Positions 1 to 12,593 of a DNA stretch of 64,000 nt are shown here, one piece after another. The DNA comes from Rhododendron vialii. Lineage: Eukaryota; Streptophyta; Magnoliopsida; Ericales; Ericaceae. The DNA lies in assembly GCF_030253575.1 (NCBI RefSeq), contig NC_080562.1, positions 41,641,852 to 41,705,851 on the forward strand, read 5' to 3'. Under the pieces are notes generated by a model. The model ran no database searches. It was not told the DNA's origin and saw only the letters and a program-made list of their open reading frames with translations. The position numbers and the translations under genes are program-made. Numbering within the stretch: the stretch's first letter is position 1; each line of letters starts with the position of its first letter.

Positions 1-682
1 TCAAACCATATGAACTAATAGATGTTGGTTTATGACGAGTAGGTCGAGGTTAGAACAATTCAAACATCGTTAGAGCCACTTCAGTTAAAACATATTTTCT
101 CACCCCTTCCACTCTTCCAATGTTCCGTTTGCTGCTACCATTCACAGTTCTATGGTATTCTTTCATATTTTATGAGTTCTTGAGATATCTTTTAACTTTC
201 TTCACTTCACCATTGCTCATAAAAACTGCTTAATCGCCCGAATATGCCTAAGAGGTACGCTTGACAAGGCTTGTACATTTAGGAACCGAAATTGCGGTGG
301 TCATGACATTGGTGGTGGAGTGGAGGGGTGGTGCTTATGATGTGCTAAAATGATGGTGGTGGTGGAGGAGTAATAGTTGTGTTAGAGTTGCATGTTGCGG
401 TTGGACTGTCGTGGCAATGAAGTGTTTATGTTGGTTGTTATGGTAAAAGGAAGGCGGAGGTGGTAGGGATGAGGTGTGGTGTCAATGGTGGTAGAAGAGT
501 GGAAGTGTGGTGGAAGTGGTGAAGTTATGGTGGTATATGTGGTCAAGCGATGGTGGTGGAAGGGTTGTGTAACAGTGACAGTGTTTGTGGCAGAGGGGTG
601 GTAGTGCTTCCACGATCTTTGTAGTTGTCTGTTTTCTGCACATTTTTCGTAAACTCAACTTTATTATTTGTATAGTGCTATT

Positions 683-1305
683 CCACCATCTTTTAAAACA
701 TTGAAAATCCTCTCTATCGATATATAGATGATCTTTATCCGATTTAAAATGACGGAGATGCGAGCGTTTTACAAGAACAATTCATTTTTTGACTGAGTGA
801 CGGTAAAATGGTCGTATATTTTGATGTGCAAAAAAAATAGCATCAAAACTAATTGGGATAAAAAGTAGACTTGACAACCTTTTTAACGGTTCAAACCATT
901 CCAAAATCAGAGTTCGGTAGTGTTCGGAACAATCTTGGAAATTTTGACAAATTGTGGAGCTCGTAGGCGCCACAGGCGCAATGGAGTGCGCCCCGGGCTC
1001 AATGAAATGCGCCTCAGGCGCATTGAACGTTTAGGATTTCTTAAATTTCGCAGCCTTCTTCCGGACACTACCGAACTCCAATTTTGGCAAGGTTTGAACC
1101 GTTAGAAAGCTTGTAAGGTCTACTTTCTAACCCAATTAGTTTGTACGCAATTTTTTTTGTACATCAAAATACATGACCATTTTACCCTCACTGAGTCCAA
1201 AAATAAATTGTTCTTGTAAAACGTTCTCATCTCCATCATTTTAAATCGGATAAAGAACTTATCTATATCGATACAAGGGATTCTAAAAGTACTAAATGAT
1301 GGTGG
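683..1305. repeat. Palindrome of array unit 1
   Basis: Imperfect inverted repeat. The left arm opens with ccaccatctttt and the right arm closes with its near complement. The arms meet in a GC-rich core near 995 built of gcgcctcaggcgc-type motifs. Each arm is about 300 bp. Confidence 0.85.
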
Positions 1306-1767
1306 GGTCAAAACATATGAACTAATAGATGTTGGTTTATTACGAGTTGGTCGAGGGTAGAACACTTCAAACATCGTTAGAGCCACTTCAATTAAAACAT
1401 ATTTTCCCACCCCTTGAACTCTTCCAATGTTCCCTTTGCTACTACCATTCACAGTTCTATGGTATTCTTTCATATTTTTTGAGTTCTTGAGATTTCTTTT
1501 AACTTTCCTCACTTCACCAATGCACATAAAAACTGCTTAATCGTCCGAATATGCCTAAGAGGTACGCTTGAAGAGAGGCTTATACATTTAGGAACCGAAA
1601 TTGTGGTGGTCATGACATTGGTGGTGGAGTGGAGGGGTGGTGCTTATGATGTGCTAAAACGATGGTGGTGGTGGAGGAGTAATAGTTGTGTTACAGTTGC
1701 ATATTGCGGTTGGACTATCGTTGCAATGAAGTGTTTGTGTTGGTTGTTATGGTAAAAGGAAGGCGGA

Positions 1768-3675
1768 TGTAACGCCCCGAATTTTGGGTACGTTAAAGAA
1801 GACATTTTTTTACAAAAACAAAATGAGTCTGGCTCAATATTACATCATAACTCTCATGATAGTACTTTTATTACACAAGGGAAGGGAACTAGGGTTCCTA
1901 ATTACAGCTCCGCATGCTCCTCCATTTGAGCCAGCTTTTCAGCTCCAAAGGCCTCCAAGGTGTACTGCTCACCTTGATTATCTACAAAGTCTGACACATT
2001 ATATCAGCGTCGCCACCGATATAATATGTCAGGGTCACCAAAGGTAACACCATGAGCTACGAAAGCTCAATAGAAAAATCCTTACCCGCCTATCTTATCT
2101 TACAAACAATAGGTTATAATAAAACATCGATTTCCACATGATACGTGTATACACAGCTACAAAAGACAATATCAATAACACATCCGCAATCGCTATATAA
2201 CTATCGTTGGTGTCCAAGATTCTCCGAGTTTCTCCTACGCAACTCATCGTAGACCGTGTCTCCATTTTCATATGCAAATCAACATTTCCCAAAATCATTT
2301 GTTTAACACACCCAACCTCGGTTCCGCCGCACCGGGTTCCCGAGTATCCTCAAAATGGTTCCCCCACGCCAAGTTCCCATTGTCACACACAATTGCATTG
2401 GCTCCGTACCGCGGATAACCAAGCCACACACCCAACCTCGATTCAGCCGTGCCGGTCTCCCGAGTATTCTCACAATGGTTCCGCCGCGCCGGGTTCCCAT
2501 TGAAACACACACACACACAACTCACATAATGCCACCAAAACCAGTCATTATGTAGTTTCAAAATATTTCCTTCCTCAGAATACATTCTCTTTCATTAATC
2601 ACACCCTAGGTGTCATGTTTCTACTTTCTCGGTTCTCGTGTCTCGTTTACATGCAAAGACTTCGCGGTAGAACAAAAGTAAGCAGGAATCATTCTAACAA
2701 GATCATCCAATTCTATATTATTCCACAAGCAAAACAAACAATTCATGTATACAACCTCAACTCTTTGAAATATCAAAATACGAATACTTTGATTCAAATA
2801 GTAAAGTTTTAACTTTCAAAAACCGTTCTTTCTTAAAGATCAAAACAACATACGTTATACTTGAGATGGAAAGTAAATAGGAATAACCTACTTTATACTT
2901 GGAGTGGACGATAAGGAGATCCTACATTATACTTAGGAATAGAGATAAGGAATTCCTACCTTACTTCTTGGCAGTAGTCGGCTACGGAAGGTTAGTCGGT
3001 GGTCAGACGGAGTAACTTCCTACAGTATGCCTTCGGAAGCTTCGAAAGAGAATGGTTTTTCTCGAAACTTCTTCTTGACTAACACTACTCTACTTTATGG
3101 ATCAAAGAGTGGTCGGGTGGCGGTTTAGTGGCGGCTTTGGATGAGTTTCTTGAAGAACCCAAGAACACTCAAGAACAAAGTAAGAACAAACTAGAACAGT
3201 AGGATTTTCTAGAGAAAAAAGTTGCTAGGTGAAGGTGTGAGTTGAATGAGAAACATGGGGTGCTATTTATAGCCAAAATCTTGGGCTCTCCCTCCCCTCT
3301 CATGGCCGGCCCTCTCTCTCTCTCCAAATCCTCCATGGATTTGCTCCATTAAGTTGTCAAATCACATCACATGTCATGCCATGCCTTGTCCAATCATATC
3401 TTAGGTGTAAGGCTATAGAATCAAGTAAGATCTTAGGCTTTTTAGGTGAATCTAGATAATTACAACCTAGGTCTAGCTTGTAGTCAAATCTTAGGCTAAC
3501 AAAGACTAGGATTGTGTCATAATGGCCCATCAATAGGTTGTCATTAGGCAAATAGGCTTAGGGCTATTAAGTAGCTTGGAGTACTAGCACACACCTCACT
3601 TTCTCTTTCCTCTCCCAACCGGCCTCCCTCTCTCTCCCTCTCCCATGGCCCTCTCTCTCTCTCTCATGCTAGTAT

Positions 3676-3733
<58 letters not shown>

Positions 3734-4523
3734 ATAACCAAGTACAACTACAAATAAGTACTATATGAATCTTTCTAGATTGCAAGTACAAGATTCCCTC
3801 ATTAAAGAAATCAAATAAGCACATGTTTAAACTATAATATTAAAGTACAAAAGAATCTCAAGGTACAAGTTAAATCTTCTAGTCTTTCAAGTACAAGTCA
3901 ATCAAAGAATGACTAATGTTATTAACCAATGGGTAATAATTTCCCTAGCGGGATAAAGACCAATGGATAAAAGAAGTACAAGTACTTTTATACATAAAAT
4001 AAGATTTCTTTAAAGACTACATGTCCTATATGTACTTTAAACAAAATATAATAATGAAAAGGTTATTAATCAATGAACAAAAGTTACCCTAACATTATGG
4101 ACCAATGGATAAAGAATAAAGTAAGTTTGATGAGAAAGTTTGAAATGACAAAGTTGGCTTCTAGGAAACAAGGTACAAGATTCCTTTGTTAATTATGACT
4201 AGTCAAATCAACTTTATTGGAAGATTTTCTAGTCACATCGGTACTTTATTGGTCATAAGACTCTATTACCCAAGGGTCACTAACTTCCCTAACGGTTAAT
4301 ACCCAATGGGTAAAGGATCCAAGGAACTGGGTAGTTGGTTTCTAATTAATCGGTTTATAATCTAGTTCTATGTGCTCGGGAAACTACTTAGCCAACGGTT
4401 AAAACTTAGGGACAAAAATCTAATTATCACGAAATATCGGAAATATAGAAGGAATATAAAAAGTAAAAATAAAATTCAAATATTTAACGAAATTTTTATT
4501 GACCAAAATTCAGGGGCGTTACA
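1768..4523. mobile_element. Solo LTR, probably Ty3/gypsy
   Basis: A 2756-bp insertion interrupts array unit 2. It begins TGTAACGCCCC and ends GGGGCGTTACA, so it has the TG..CA ends and inverted termini of an LTR. It is flanked by 5-bp near-identical target duplications (gcgga at 1763-1767, gtgga at 4524-4528). Removing it restores the normal unit sequence and the normal period. No internal retroviral genes and no second LTR are present, so it is a solo LTR left by recombination. The ends and the large size suggest a Ty3/gypsy chromovirus of Tekay/Del type; that family call is inference. It is younger than the array it sits in. It holds an (AC)n/(AT)n microsatellite at 3670-3722. Confidence 0.85.
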
Positions 4524-4752
4524 GTGGAGGTAGTAGGGATGAGGTGTGGTGTCAATGGTGGTAGAAGAGTGGAAGAGTGGTGGTAGTGGTGAAGTTATGG
4601 TGGTATATGTGGTCAAGCGATGGTGGTGGAAGGGTTGTGTTATAGTGACAGTGTTTGTGGCAGAGGGGTGGTAATGCTTCCACGATCTTTGTAGTTGTCT
4701 ATTTTCTGAACATTTTTCGTAAACTCAACTTTATTATTTTTATAGTTCTATT

Positions 4753-5375
4753 CCACCATCTTTTAATACTTCAAAAATCCTCTTTATCGAAATATAGAAG
4801 GTCTTTATCCGATTTAAAATGACGGAGATGGGAGCGTTTTACAAGAACAATTCATTTTTTGACTGAGTGATAGTAAAATAGTCGTATATTTTGATGAGAA
4901 AAAAAAATAGCATCAAAACGAATTGGGTTAGAAAGTAGACTTGACAAGCTTTTTAACGATTCAAACCATTCCAAAATCGGAGTTCGGTAGTGTTCGGAAC
5001 AAACTTGGAAAGTATGACAAATTGTAGAGCCCCTAGGCGCTTCAGGCGCAATGGAGTGCGCCCGGGGAGCAAAGAAATGCGCCTCAGGCGCATTGAACGT
5101 TTAGAATTTCTTACATTTCGCGGCCTGCTTCCGTACACTACCGAACTCCGATTTTGGCAAGGTTTGAACTGTTAGAAAGCTTGTAAGGTCTAATTTCTAA
5201 CCCAATTAGTTTTTATGCAATTTTTTTTGTACATCAAAATACATGACCATTTTACCCTCACTGAGTCCAAAAATGAATTGTTCTTGTAAAACGCTCTCAT
5301 CTCCGTCATTTTAAATTGGATAAAGACCTTATCTATATCGATAAAGGGGATTCTAAAACTACTAAAAGATGGTGG
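4753..5375. repeat. Palindrome of array unit 2
   Basis: Same ~620-bp inverted repeat as in unit 1, with its core near 5060. The host unit is split upstream by the solo LTR. Confidence 0.85.
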
Positions 5376-6059
5376 GGTCAAACCATATAAACTATAAGAT
5401 GTTGGTTTATGACGAATCGGTCGAGGGTAGAACAATTCAAACATCGTTAGAGCCACATCAGTTAAAACATATTTTCCCACCCCTTCCACTCTTCCAATGG
5501 TCCGTTTGCTACTACCATTCACAGTTCTATGGTATGCTTTCATATTTTATGAGTTCTTGAGATTTCTCTTGACTTTCCTCACTTCACCAATGCACATAAA
5601 AACTGCTTAATCGCCCGAATATGCCTAAGAGGTACGCTTGACAAGGCTTATACATTTAGGAACCGAAATTGTGGTGGCCATGACATTGGTGGTGGCGTGG
5701 AGGGGTGGTGCTTATGATGTGCTAAAACGATGGTGGTGGTGGAGGAGTAATAGTTCTGTTAGAGTGGCATGTTGCGGTTGGACTGTCGGGGCAATGAAGT
5801 GTTTTGGTTGGTTGTTATGGTAAAAGGAAGGCGGAGGTGGTAGGGATTAGGTGTGGTGTCAATGGTGGTAGAAGAGTGGAAGAGTGGTGGTAGTGGTGAA
5901 GTTATGGTGGTATATGTGGTCTTGCGATGGTGGTGGAAGGGTTGTGTTACAGTGACAGTGTTTGTGGCAGAGGGGTGGTAGTGCATCCACGATCTTTGTA
6001 GTTGTCTGTTTTCTGAACATTTTTCATAAACTCAACTTTTTTATTTGTATAGTTCTATT

Positions 6060-6675
6060 CCACCATCTTTTAAAACTTTTAAAATCCTCTCTATCGATAT
6101 ATAGAAGGTCTTTATCCGATTTAAAATGATGGAGATGGGAGCGTTTTACAAGAACAATTCATTTTTTGACTGAGTGATGGTAAAATAGTCGTATATTTTG
6201 ATGTGCAACAAAAATAGCATCCAAACTAATTGGGTTAGAAAGTAGACCTGACAAGCTTTTTAACGGTTCAAACCATTCCAAAATCGGAGTTCGGTAGTGT
6301 TCGGAATAAACTTGGAAAGTATGATAAATTGTGGAGCTCCTAGGCGCCACAGGCGCAATGGAGTATGCCCCGGGCTCAAAGAAATGCGCCTCATTGAACA
6401 GTTAGAATTTTTTAAATTTCACGGCCTTCTTCCGGGCACTACCGAACTCGGATTTTGGCGAGGTTTGAACCGTTAGAACGCTTGTAAGGTTTACTTTCTA
6501 ACCCAATTAGTTTGGATGCAATTTTTTTGTTACATCAAAATACATGACTATTTTACCCTCACTAAGTCGAAAACTGAATGTTCTTGTAAAACGCTCGCAT
6601 CTCCGTCATTTTAAATCGGATAAAGACCTTATATATATCGATAGAGAAGATTCTCAAAGTACTAAAAGATGGTGG
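6060..6675. repeat. Palindrome of array unit 3
   Basis: Same inverted repeat. Its core near 6370 is slightly shorter than in the other units because part of the gcgcctcaggcgc motif is absent. Confidence 0.85.
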
Positions 6676-7359
6676 GGTCAAACCATAGAAACTAATAGAT
6701 GTTGGTTTATGAAGAGTTGGTCGAGGGTAGACCAATGCAAACATCGTTAGAGCCACTTAAGTTTAAACATATTTTCCCGCCCCTTCCACTCTTCCTAAGT
6801 TCCGTTCACTACTCCCATTCACAGTTCTATAGTACTCTTTCATATTTTATGAGTTCTTGAGATTTCTTTTGACTTTCCTCATTTCACCAATGCACATAAA
6901 AACTGCTTCATCGCTCTAATATGCCTAAGAGGTACGCTTGAAAAGGCTTATACATTTAGGAACCGAAATTTTGGTGGTCATGACATTGGTGGTGGAATGG
7001 AGGGGTGATGCCTATGATGTGCTAAAATGATGGTGGTGGTGGAGGAGTAATAGTTGTGTTAGAGTTGCATGTTGCGGTTGGACTGTCGTGGCAATGAAGT
7101 GTTTTGGTTGGTTGTTATGGTAAAAGGAAGGCGGAGGTGGTAGGGATGAGTTGTGGTGTCAATGGTGGTAGAAGAGTGGAAGAGTGGTGGTAGTGGTGAA
7201 GTTATGGTGGTATATGTGGTCTTGCGATGGTGGTGGAAGGGTTGTGTTACAGTGACAGTGTTTGTGGCAGAGGGGTGGTAGTGCATCCACGATCTTTGTA
7301 GTTGTCTGTTTTCTGCACATTTTTCATAAACTCAACTTTTTTATTTGTATAGTTCTATT

Positions 7360-7982
7360 CCACCATCTTTTAAAACTTTTAAAATCCTCTCTATCGATAT
7401 ATAGAAGGTATTTATCCGATTTAAAAAGATGGAGATGGGAGCGTTTTACAAGAACAATTCATTTTTTGACTGAGTGACGGTAAAATAGTCCTATGTTTTG
7501 ATGTACAAAAAAAATAGCATCCAAACTAATTGGGTTAGAAATTAGACCTGACAAGCTTTTTAACGTTTCAAATCATTCCAAAATCGGAGTTCGGTAGTGT
7601 TCGGAACAAACATGGAAAGTATGACAAATTGTGGAGCTCCTAGGCGCCTCAGGCACAATGGTGTGCGCCCCGAGCGCAGAGAAATGCGCCTCAGTCGCAT
7701 TGAACGTTTACAAGTTCTTAAATTTAGCGGCCTTCTTCCGGACACTACCGAACTCTGATTTTGGCGAGGTTTGAACCGTTAGAAAGCTTGTAAGGTCTAC
7801 TTTCTAACCTAATTAGTTTGGATGCAATTTTTATTGCACATAAAAATACATGACTATTTTTCCCTCATTGAGTCCAAAAATGAATTGTTCTTGTAAAACG
7901 CTCGCATCTCCGCCATTTTAAATAGGATAAAGACCTTGTATATATTGATAGAGAAGATTCTAAAAGTACTAAAAGATGGTGG
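7360..7982. repeat. Palindrome of array unit 4
   Basis: Same inverted repeat, full length, with its core near 7670. Confidence 0.85.
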
Positions 7983-8668
7983 GGTCAAACCATATAAACT
8001 AATAGATGTTGGTTTATGAAGAGTTTGTCGAGGGTAGACCAATGCAAACATCGTTAGAGCCACTTCAGTTAAAACAAATTTTCCCGCCCCTTCCACTCTT
8101 CATAAGTTCCGTTTGCTACTCCCAATCAATGTTCTATGGTACTATTTCATATTTTATGAGTTCTTAAGATTTCTTTTTACTTTCCTCACTTCACCAATGC
8201 ACATAAAAACTGCTTAATCACCCGAATATGCCTAAGAGGTACGCTTGATGAGAGGCTTATACAATTAGGAACCGAAACTGTGGTGGTCATGACATTGGTG
8301 GTGGAGTGGAGGGGTGGTGCTTATGATGTGCTAAAACGATGGTGGTGGTGGAGGAGTAATAGTTGTGTTAGAGTTGCATGTTGCGGTTGGACTGTCGTGG
8401 TAATGAAGTGTTTGTGTTGGTTGTTATGGTAAAAGGAATGCGGAGGTGGTAGGGATTAGGTATGGTGTCAATGGTGGTAGAAGAGTGGAATTGTGGAGGT
8501 AGTGGTGAAGTTATGGTGGTATATGTGGTCAAGCGATGGTGGTGGAAGGGTTGTGTTACAGTGAGAGTGCTTGTGGCAGAGGGGTGGTAGTGCTTCCACG
8601 ATCTTTCTAGTTGTCTGTTTTCTGCACATTTTTCGTAAACTCAACTCTATTATTTGTATAGTTCTATT

Positions 8669-9291
8669 CCCCCATCTTTTAATACTTCGAAAATCCTCTT
8701 TATCGATATATAGAAGGTCTTTATCCGATTTAAAATGACGGAGATGGGAGCGTTTTACAAGAACAATTCATTTTTTGACTGAGTAACGGTAAAATAGTCA
8801 TATATTTTGATGTGCAGAAAAAATAGCATCAAAACTAATTGGGTTAGAAAGTAAACCTGACAAGCTTTTTAACGGTTCAAACCATTCCAAAATCGGAGTT
8901 CGGTAGTGTTCGGAACAAACTTGGAAAGTTTGAGAAATTGTGGAGCGCCTAGGGGCCACAGGCGAAATGGAGTGCGCCCCGGGCTCAAAGAAATGCGCCT
9001 CAGGCGCATTGAACGTTTAGAATTTCTTAAATTTCGCGGCCATCTTCCGGACACTAACGAACTCCGATCTTGGCAAAGTTTGAACCGTTAGAAAGCTTGT
9101 AAGGTCTACTTTCTAACCCAATTAGTTTCGACGCAATTTTATTTGTACATCAAAATACATGACTATTTTACCCTCAATGAGTCCAAAAATGGGTTGTTCT
9201 TGTAAAACGTTCTCATCTCCGTCATTTTAAATTGGATAAAGACCTTATATATATCGATAGAGAGGATTCTAAAAGTACTAAAAGATGGTGG
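8669..9291. repeat. Palindrome of array unit 5
   Basis: Same inverted repeat, full length, with its core near 8970. Confidence 0.85.
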
Positions 9292-9977
9292 AGTCAAACC
9301 ATATAAACTAATTGATGTTGGTTTATGACGAGTTGGTCGAGGGTAGAATGATTCAAACATCGTTAGAGCCACTTCAGTTAAAACATATTTTCCCGCCCCT
9401 TCCACTCTTCCTAAGTTCCGTTCCCTACTCCCATTCACAGTTCTATAGTACTTTTTCATATTTTATGAGTTCTTGAGATTTCTTTTGACTTTCCTCACTT
9501 CACCAATGCACATAAAAACTGCTTAATCGCCCGAATATGCCTAAGAGGTACGCTTGAAGAGAGGCTTATACATATAGGAACCGAAATTGTGGTGGTCATG
9601 ACATTGGTGGTGGAGTGGAGGGGAGGTGCCTATTATGTGCTAAAATGATGGTGGTGGTGGAGGAGTAATAGTTGTGTTAGAGTTGAATGTTGCGGTTGGA
9701 CTGTCGTGGCAATGAAGTGTTTTGGTTGGTTGTTATGGTAAAAGAACGGCGGAGGTGGTAGGGATGAGGTGTGGTGTCAATGGTGGTAGAAGAGTGGAAG
9801 AGTGGTGGTAGTGGTGAAGTTATGGTGGTATATGTGGTCTTGCGATGGTGGTGGAAGGGTTGTGTTACAGTGACAGTGTTTGTGGCAGAGGGGTGGTAGT
9901 GCATCCACGATCTTTGTAGTTGTCTGTTTTCTGAACATTTTTCATAAACTCAACTTTTTTATTTGTATAGTTCTATT

Positions 9978-10452
9978 CCACCATCTTTTAAAACTTTTAA
10001 AATCCTCTCTATCGATATATAGATGGTCTTTATCCGATTTAAAATGACGGAGATGGGAGCGTTTTATAAGAACAATTCATTTTTTGACTGAGTGACGGTA
10101 AAATAGTCGTATATTTTGATGTACAACAAAAATAGCATCCAAACTAATTGGGTTAGAAAGTAGACCTGACAAGCTTTTTAACGGTTCAAACCATTCCAAA
10201 ATCGGAGTTTGGTAGTGTTTGGAACAAACTTGGAAATTATGACAAATTGTGGAGCTCCTAGGCGCCTCAGGCGCAATGGAGTGCACCCCGGGTGTGGAGA
10301 AATGCGCCTGAAAGTTCAGACTTTCTTAAATTTCGCTGCTTTCTTCCGGACACTACCGAACTCCGATTTTTACAATGTTTGAACCGTGAAAAAGCTTGTG
10401 AAGTCTACTTTCTAACCCAATTAGTTTGGATTTTGTTTTTTTTTTTAAATCA
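9978..10452. repeat. Truncated palindrome of array unit 6
   Basis: The left arm is complete. The right arm stops after about 140 bp and runs straight into the next unit's spacer near 10452, so roughly 150-190 bp of the arm and its junction are missing. Confidence 0.75.
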
Positions 10453-11051
10453 AAATATATTGTTAGAGCCACTATGGTTAAAACATATTTTCACACCCCT
10501 TCCATTGATTCTTAGTTCCATTTGCTACTCCCTTTCACAGTTCTTCGGTACTCTTTCATGTTTTATGAGTACTTGAGATTTCATTTGACTTTCCACACTT
10601 CACCAATGCACATAAAACCTGCTTAATCACCGGGATACGCCTAAGAAGTACGCTTGACAAGGCTTATATATTTAGGAATAAAAATTGTGGTGGTCAGGAC
10701 ATTGGTGGTGGAGTGGAGTGGTGGTGCTTTTGATGTGCTAAAATGATGATGGTGGTGGAGGTGTAGTAGTCATGGTAGAGTTGCATGTTGCAGTTTGATT
10801 GTCTTGGCGATGAAGTGTTTGTGTTGGTTGTTATGGTTAAAAGAAGGCGGAGGTGGTAGGGATGAGGTGTTGTATCAATGGTGGTAGCAGAGTGAAAGTG
10901 TGGTAGTAGTGGTGAAGTTATGGTGGTGGAGGGGTTGTGTTACAATGAGAGTGTTTATGGCAGAGGGGTGGTAGTGCTCCCGCGATCTTTGTAGTGGTCT
11001 CCTTTCTACTCATTTTCATAAAATCAACTTTATTGTTTGTATAGTTGCATT

Positions 11052-11585
11052 TCACCATCTTTTAGTACTTTGAAAATCCTCTTTATCGATATATAGTAGG
11101 TCTTTATCTGATTTTAAAAGACAGAGATGTGAGCATTTTACCAGAACGATTCATTTTTATGACTCAGTGACAATAAAATAGTCATGTATTTTGATTTTCA
11201 AAAAATTTTGCATCCAAACTAATTGGGTTAGAAAGTAGATTCAACAAGCTTTTTAGCGGTTCAAAACTTGCAAAAATGGGAGTTCAGGAGTGTCTGGAAG
11301 AAGCCCACAAATTTTAACAAATTCTGAACTCTCAATGTGCCTGAGGCGCATTCCATTGCGCCTCGGGCGCACTACATTGCTCCTGAAGCGCCTAGGAACT
11401 CCATAATTTGTCAAACTTTGCAGGTTTTTTCCGAACCCTCCCGAACTCCGATTTTTGCTAGGTTTGGACCATTAAAAAGCTTCTTGAGTCTATTTTCTAA
11501 GTCAATTAGTTTTGATATCAAATTATTTGTACATCTTAATATATGACTATTTTACCCTCAGTGAGTCATGAAATAAATCATTCCT
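11052..11585. repeat. Diverged, truncated palindrome at the array edge
   Basis: Last and most diverged copy. The left arm and most of the right arm are recognisable, including the gcgcctcgggcgc core near 11360. Similarity ends at about 11585, where non-repeat sequence starts. Confidence 0.7.
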
Positions 11586-11588
11586 GGG

Positions 11589-11723
11589 AGATCACTTGCT
11601 GCCTCTGCAAGTTCTTCCGTGCAGAAGGAAAATGCAAAGCTTCATGCAATTGAAGGAGCAATGGTAAAACATTATATGAGCATTTTTGACAAGAAGAGGT
11701 CGCAGAAACCAAGTTACTGGTAA
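11589..11723 (+). pseudogene. Orphan 44-residue ORF, possible terminal-exon remnant
   Basis: Directly after the array edge an open frame reads RSLAASASSSVQKENAKLHA... and ends ...DKKRSQKPSYW with a TAA stop at 11721-11723. The composition (Lys, Glu, Ser, Ala mix without low complexity) looks like the C-terminus of a real protein rather than random frame. There is no start codon and no upstream exon, since satellite DNA abuts it. I cannot name the parent gene. It could be a captured gene fragment or a chance frame. Confidence 0.3.
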
Positions 11724-12593
11724 CAACATGTGTCATGCTATGATTTAAAAAAAAAAAATCCGTTTTCTTACATGAACTCTAGGTAAGTCATTGAGTTCAG
11801 AAAAAGTGTTCAAAGAAGACATGAATCACTTGTCCAGTGTAACTTGCATGCTTGCGAATTGAAACTTGAAGCCCCACCAACAATCGGAATGAGTTGCTCG
11901 AGTGGAAGCGTGGCAGCAAGTAAGGGGCTACTCCCCAAGTTCGCAGGTTCAAGTCGCGGAAAAAGTGCAAACTCCAAAATTAGTCGATGTGTACATAAGT
12001 GAGCCCGAACACCTAATTATAAATGGAGAACTATAGTACGATTTACAAATTGATGTGTTTCATCATGTTCTTCTCTTCCAAATACTCCCTTAGTCTCCAT
12101 TCATTGGTCTCATTTAAAACACTTCTTATGGTCCTAAAACAATTTTCTCACTTCAAACTAAAGGAGAAATCGTTGACAAATTTCCTCTTTTATCCTTCCA
12201 TTGTAAATTAGTAGTACTAACGAAAATAAGAAAAGGCAATTTGACAAACTGTGCTCCAGCCAGTCACAGATATGCATTGGGAAACCCGAATAATACTCCT
12301 CACTCTGTATTTCAAACCTCTTGTGGCGCCTACTTGGGTGGGAAATCAAATAAATCCCAGCAAAAATACTCTGCATCAAATTTAAATTGAGAGATTTGAA
12401 TGGTAAAAGTGGAAAAATTAGTGATCAAATCCCCCAATAGGGATCAACAAATAGGGACGGACGAAGTAACAAGGAATTCCTTTGTCTTTCTTAAAACTGT
12501 ATCTTCACAAGTAAAACTGGAAAGAATCATCTCTTCTTCTTCTTCTTTTTTGAACACCAGAAAGAATCATCTCAAAACACTCTGTTTCTTCTT
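11724..12593. other. Intergenic, one SINE, then 3' flank of the GT61 gene
   Basis: Apart from the SINE at 11886-12023 I see no gene. The last ~200 bp before 12594 should hold the 3' UTR of the minus-strand glycosyltransferase gene. Confidence 0.5.
11886..12023 (+). mobile_element. tRNA-derived SINE, Au-like
   Basis: The head shows an A-box-like stretch (gctcgagtggaagcgtgg) and a B-box (ggttcaagtc at 11947-11956). The 3' end reads attagtcgatgtgtacataa followed by gtgagcccgaacacc, the tail shared by Au-like plant SINEs and by the elements at 14614, 41586 and 53910. No clear target duplication was found. Confidence 0.6.

Larger units (their letters stand above)
1..11585. repeat. Tandem array of ~1.3-kb palindrome-bearing repeat units
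   Basis: Seven consecutive units. Starts, judged by the motif tcaaaccata, are at 1, 1308, 5378, 6678, 7985 and 9294; a shortened unit begins near 10453. Periods are 1307, 1309 (after removing the inserted LTR), 1300, 1307 and 1309 bp. Each unit has a ~690-bp non-palindromic part with a GGT-rich stretch, then a ~620-bp inverted repeat. Units 1-6 look roughly 90-95% alike by eye; the last is clearly more diverged. No coding frame runs through the units. Short open frames recur between copies only because the DNA recurs; one is a His/Thr-rich 75-residue frame read on the minus strand of the GGT-rich part. I do not recognise the family. It could be a locally amplified foldback element or a satellite. 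The left end of the array lies outside the window. Confidence 0.9.

Noticed and set aside
2207-2585. Overlapping short frames on both strands within the solo LTR
   Set aside because: They lie in LTR sequence with an internal imperfect repeat and show no family motif.
3671-3725. CRISPR-like or regulatory repeat
   Set aside because: Simple (AC)n/(AT)n microsatellite inside the solo LTR; CRISPR arrays are not expected in a plant nuclear genome and no spacer pattern exists.
920-9091. Recurring 61-codon frames (MFGTNLES... and the reverse) in the palindrome cores
   Set aside because: They appear on both strands of an inverted repeat and vary in stops between copies; no protein family resemblance.
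5759-9904. Recurring His/Thr-rich 75-codon frame on the minus strand (at 5759, 7059, 9677)
   Set aside because: It is the translation of the GGT-rich part of the tandem unit. It recurs because the DNA recurs, is broken in other units, and has low complexity.
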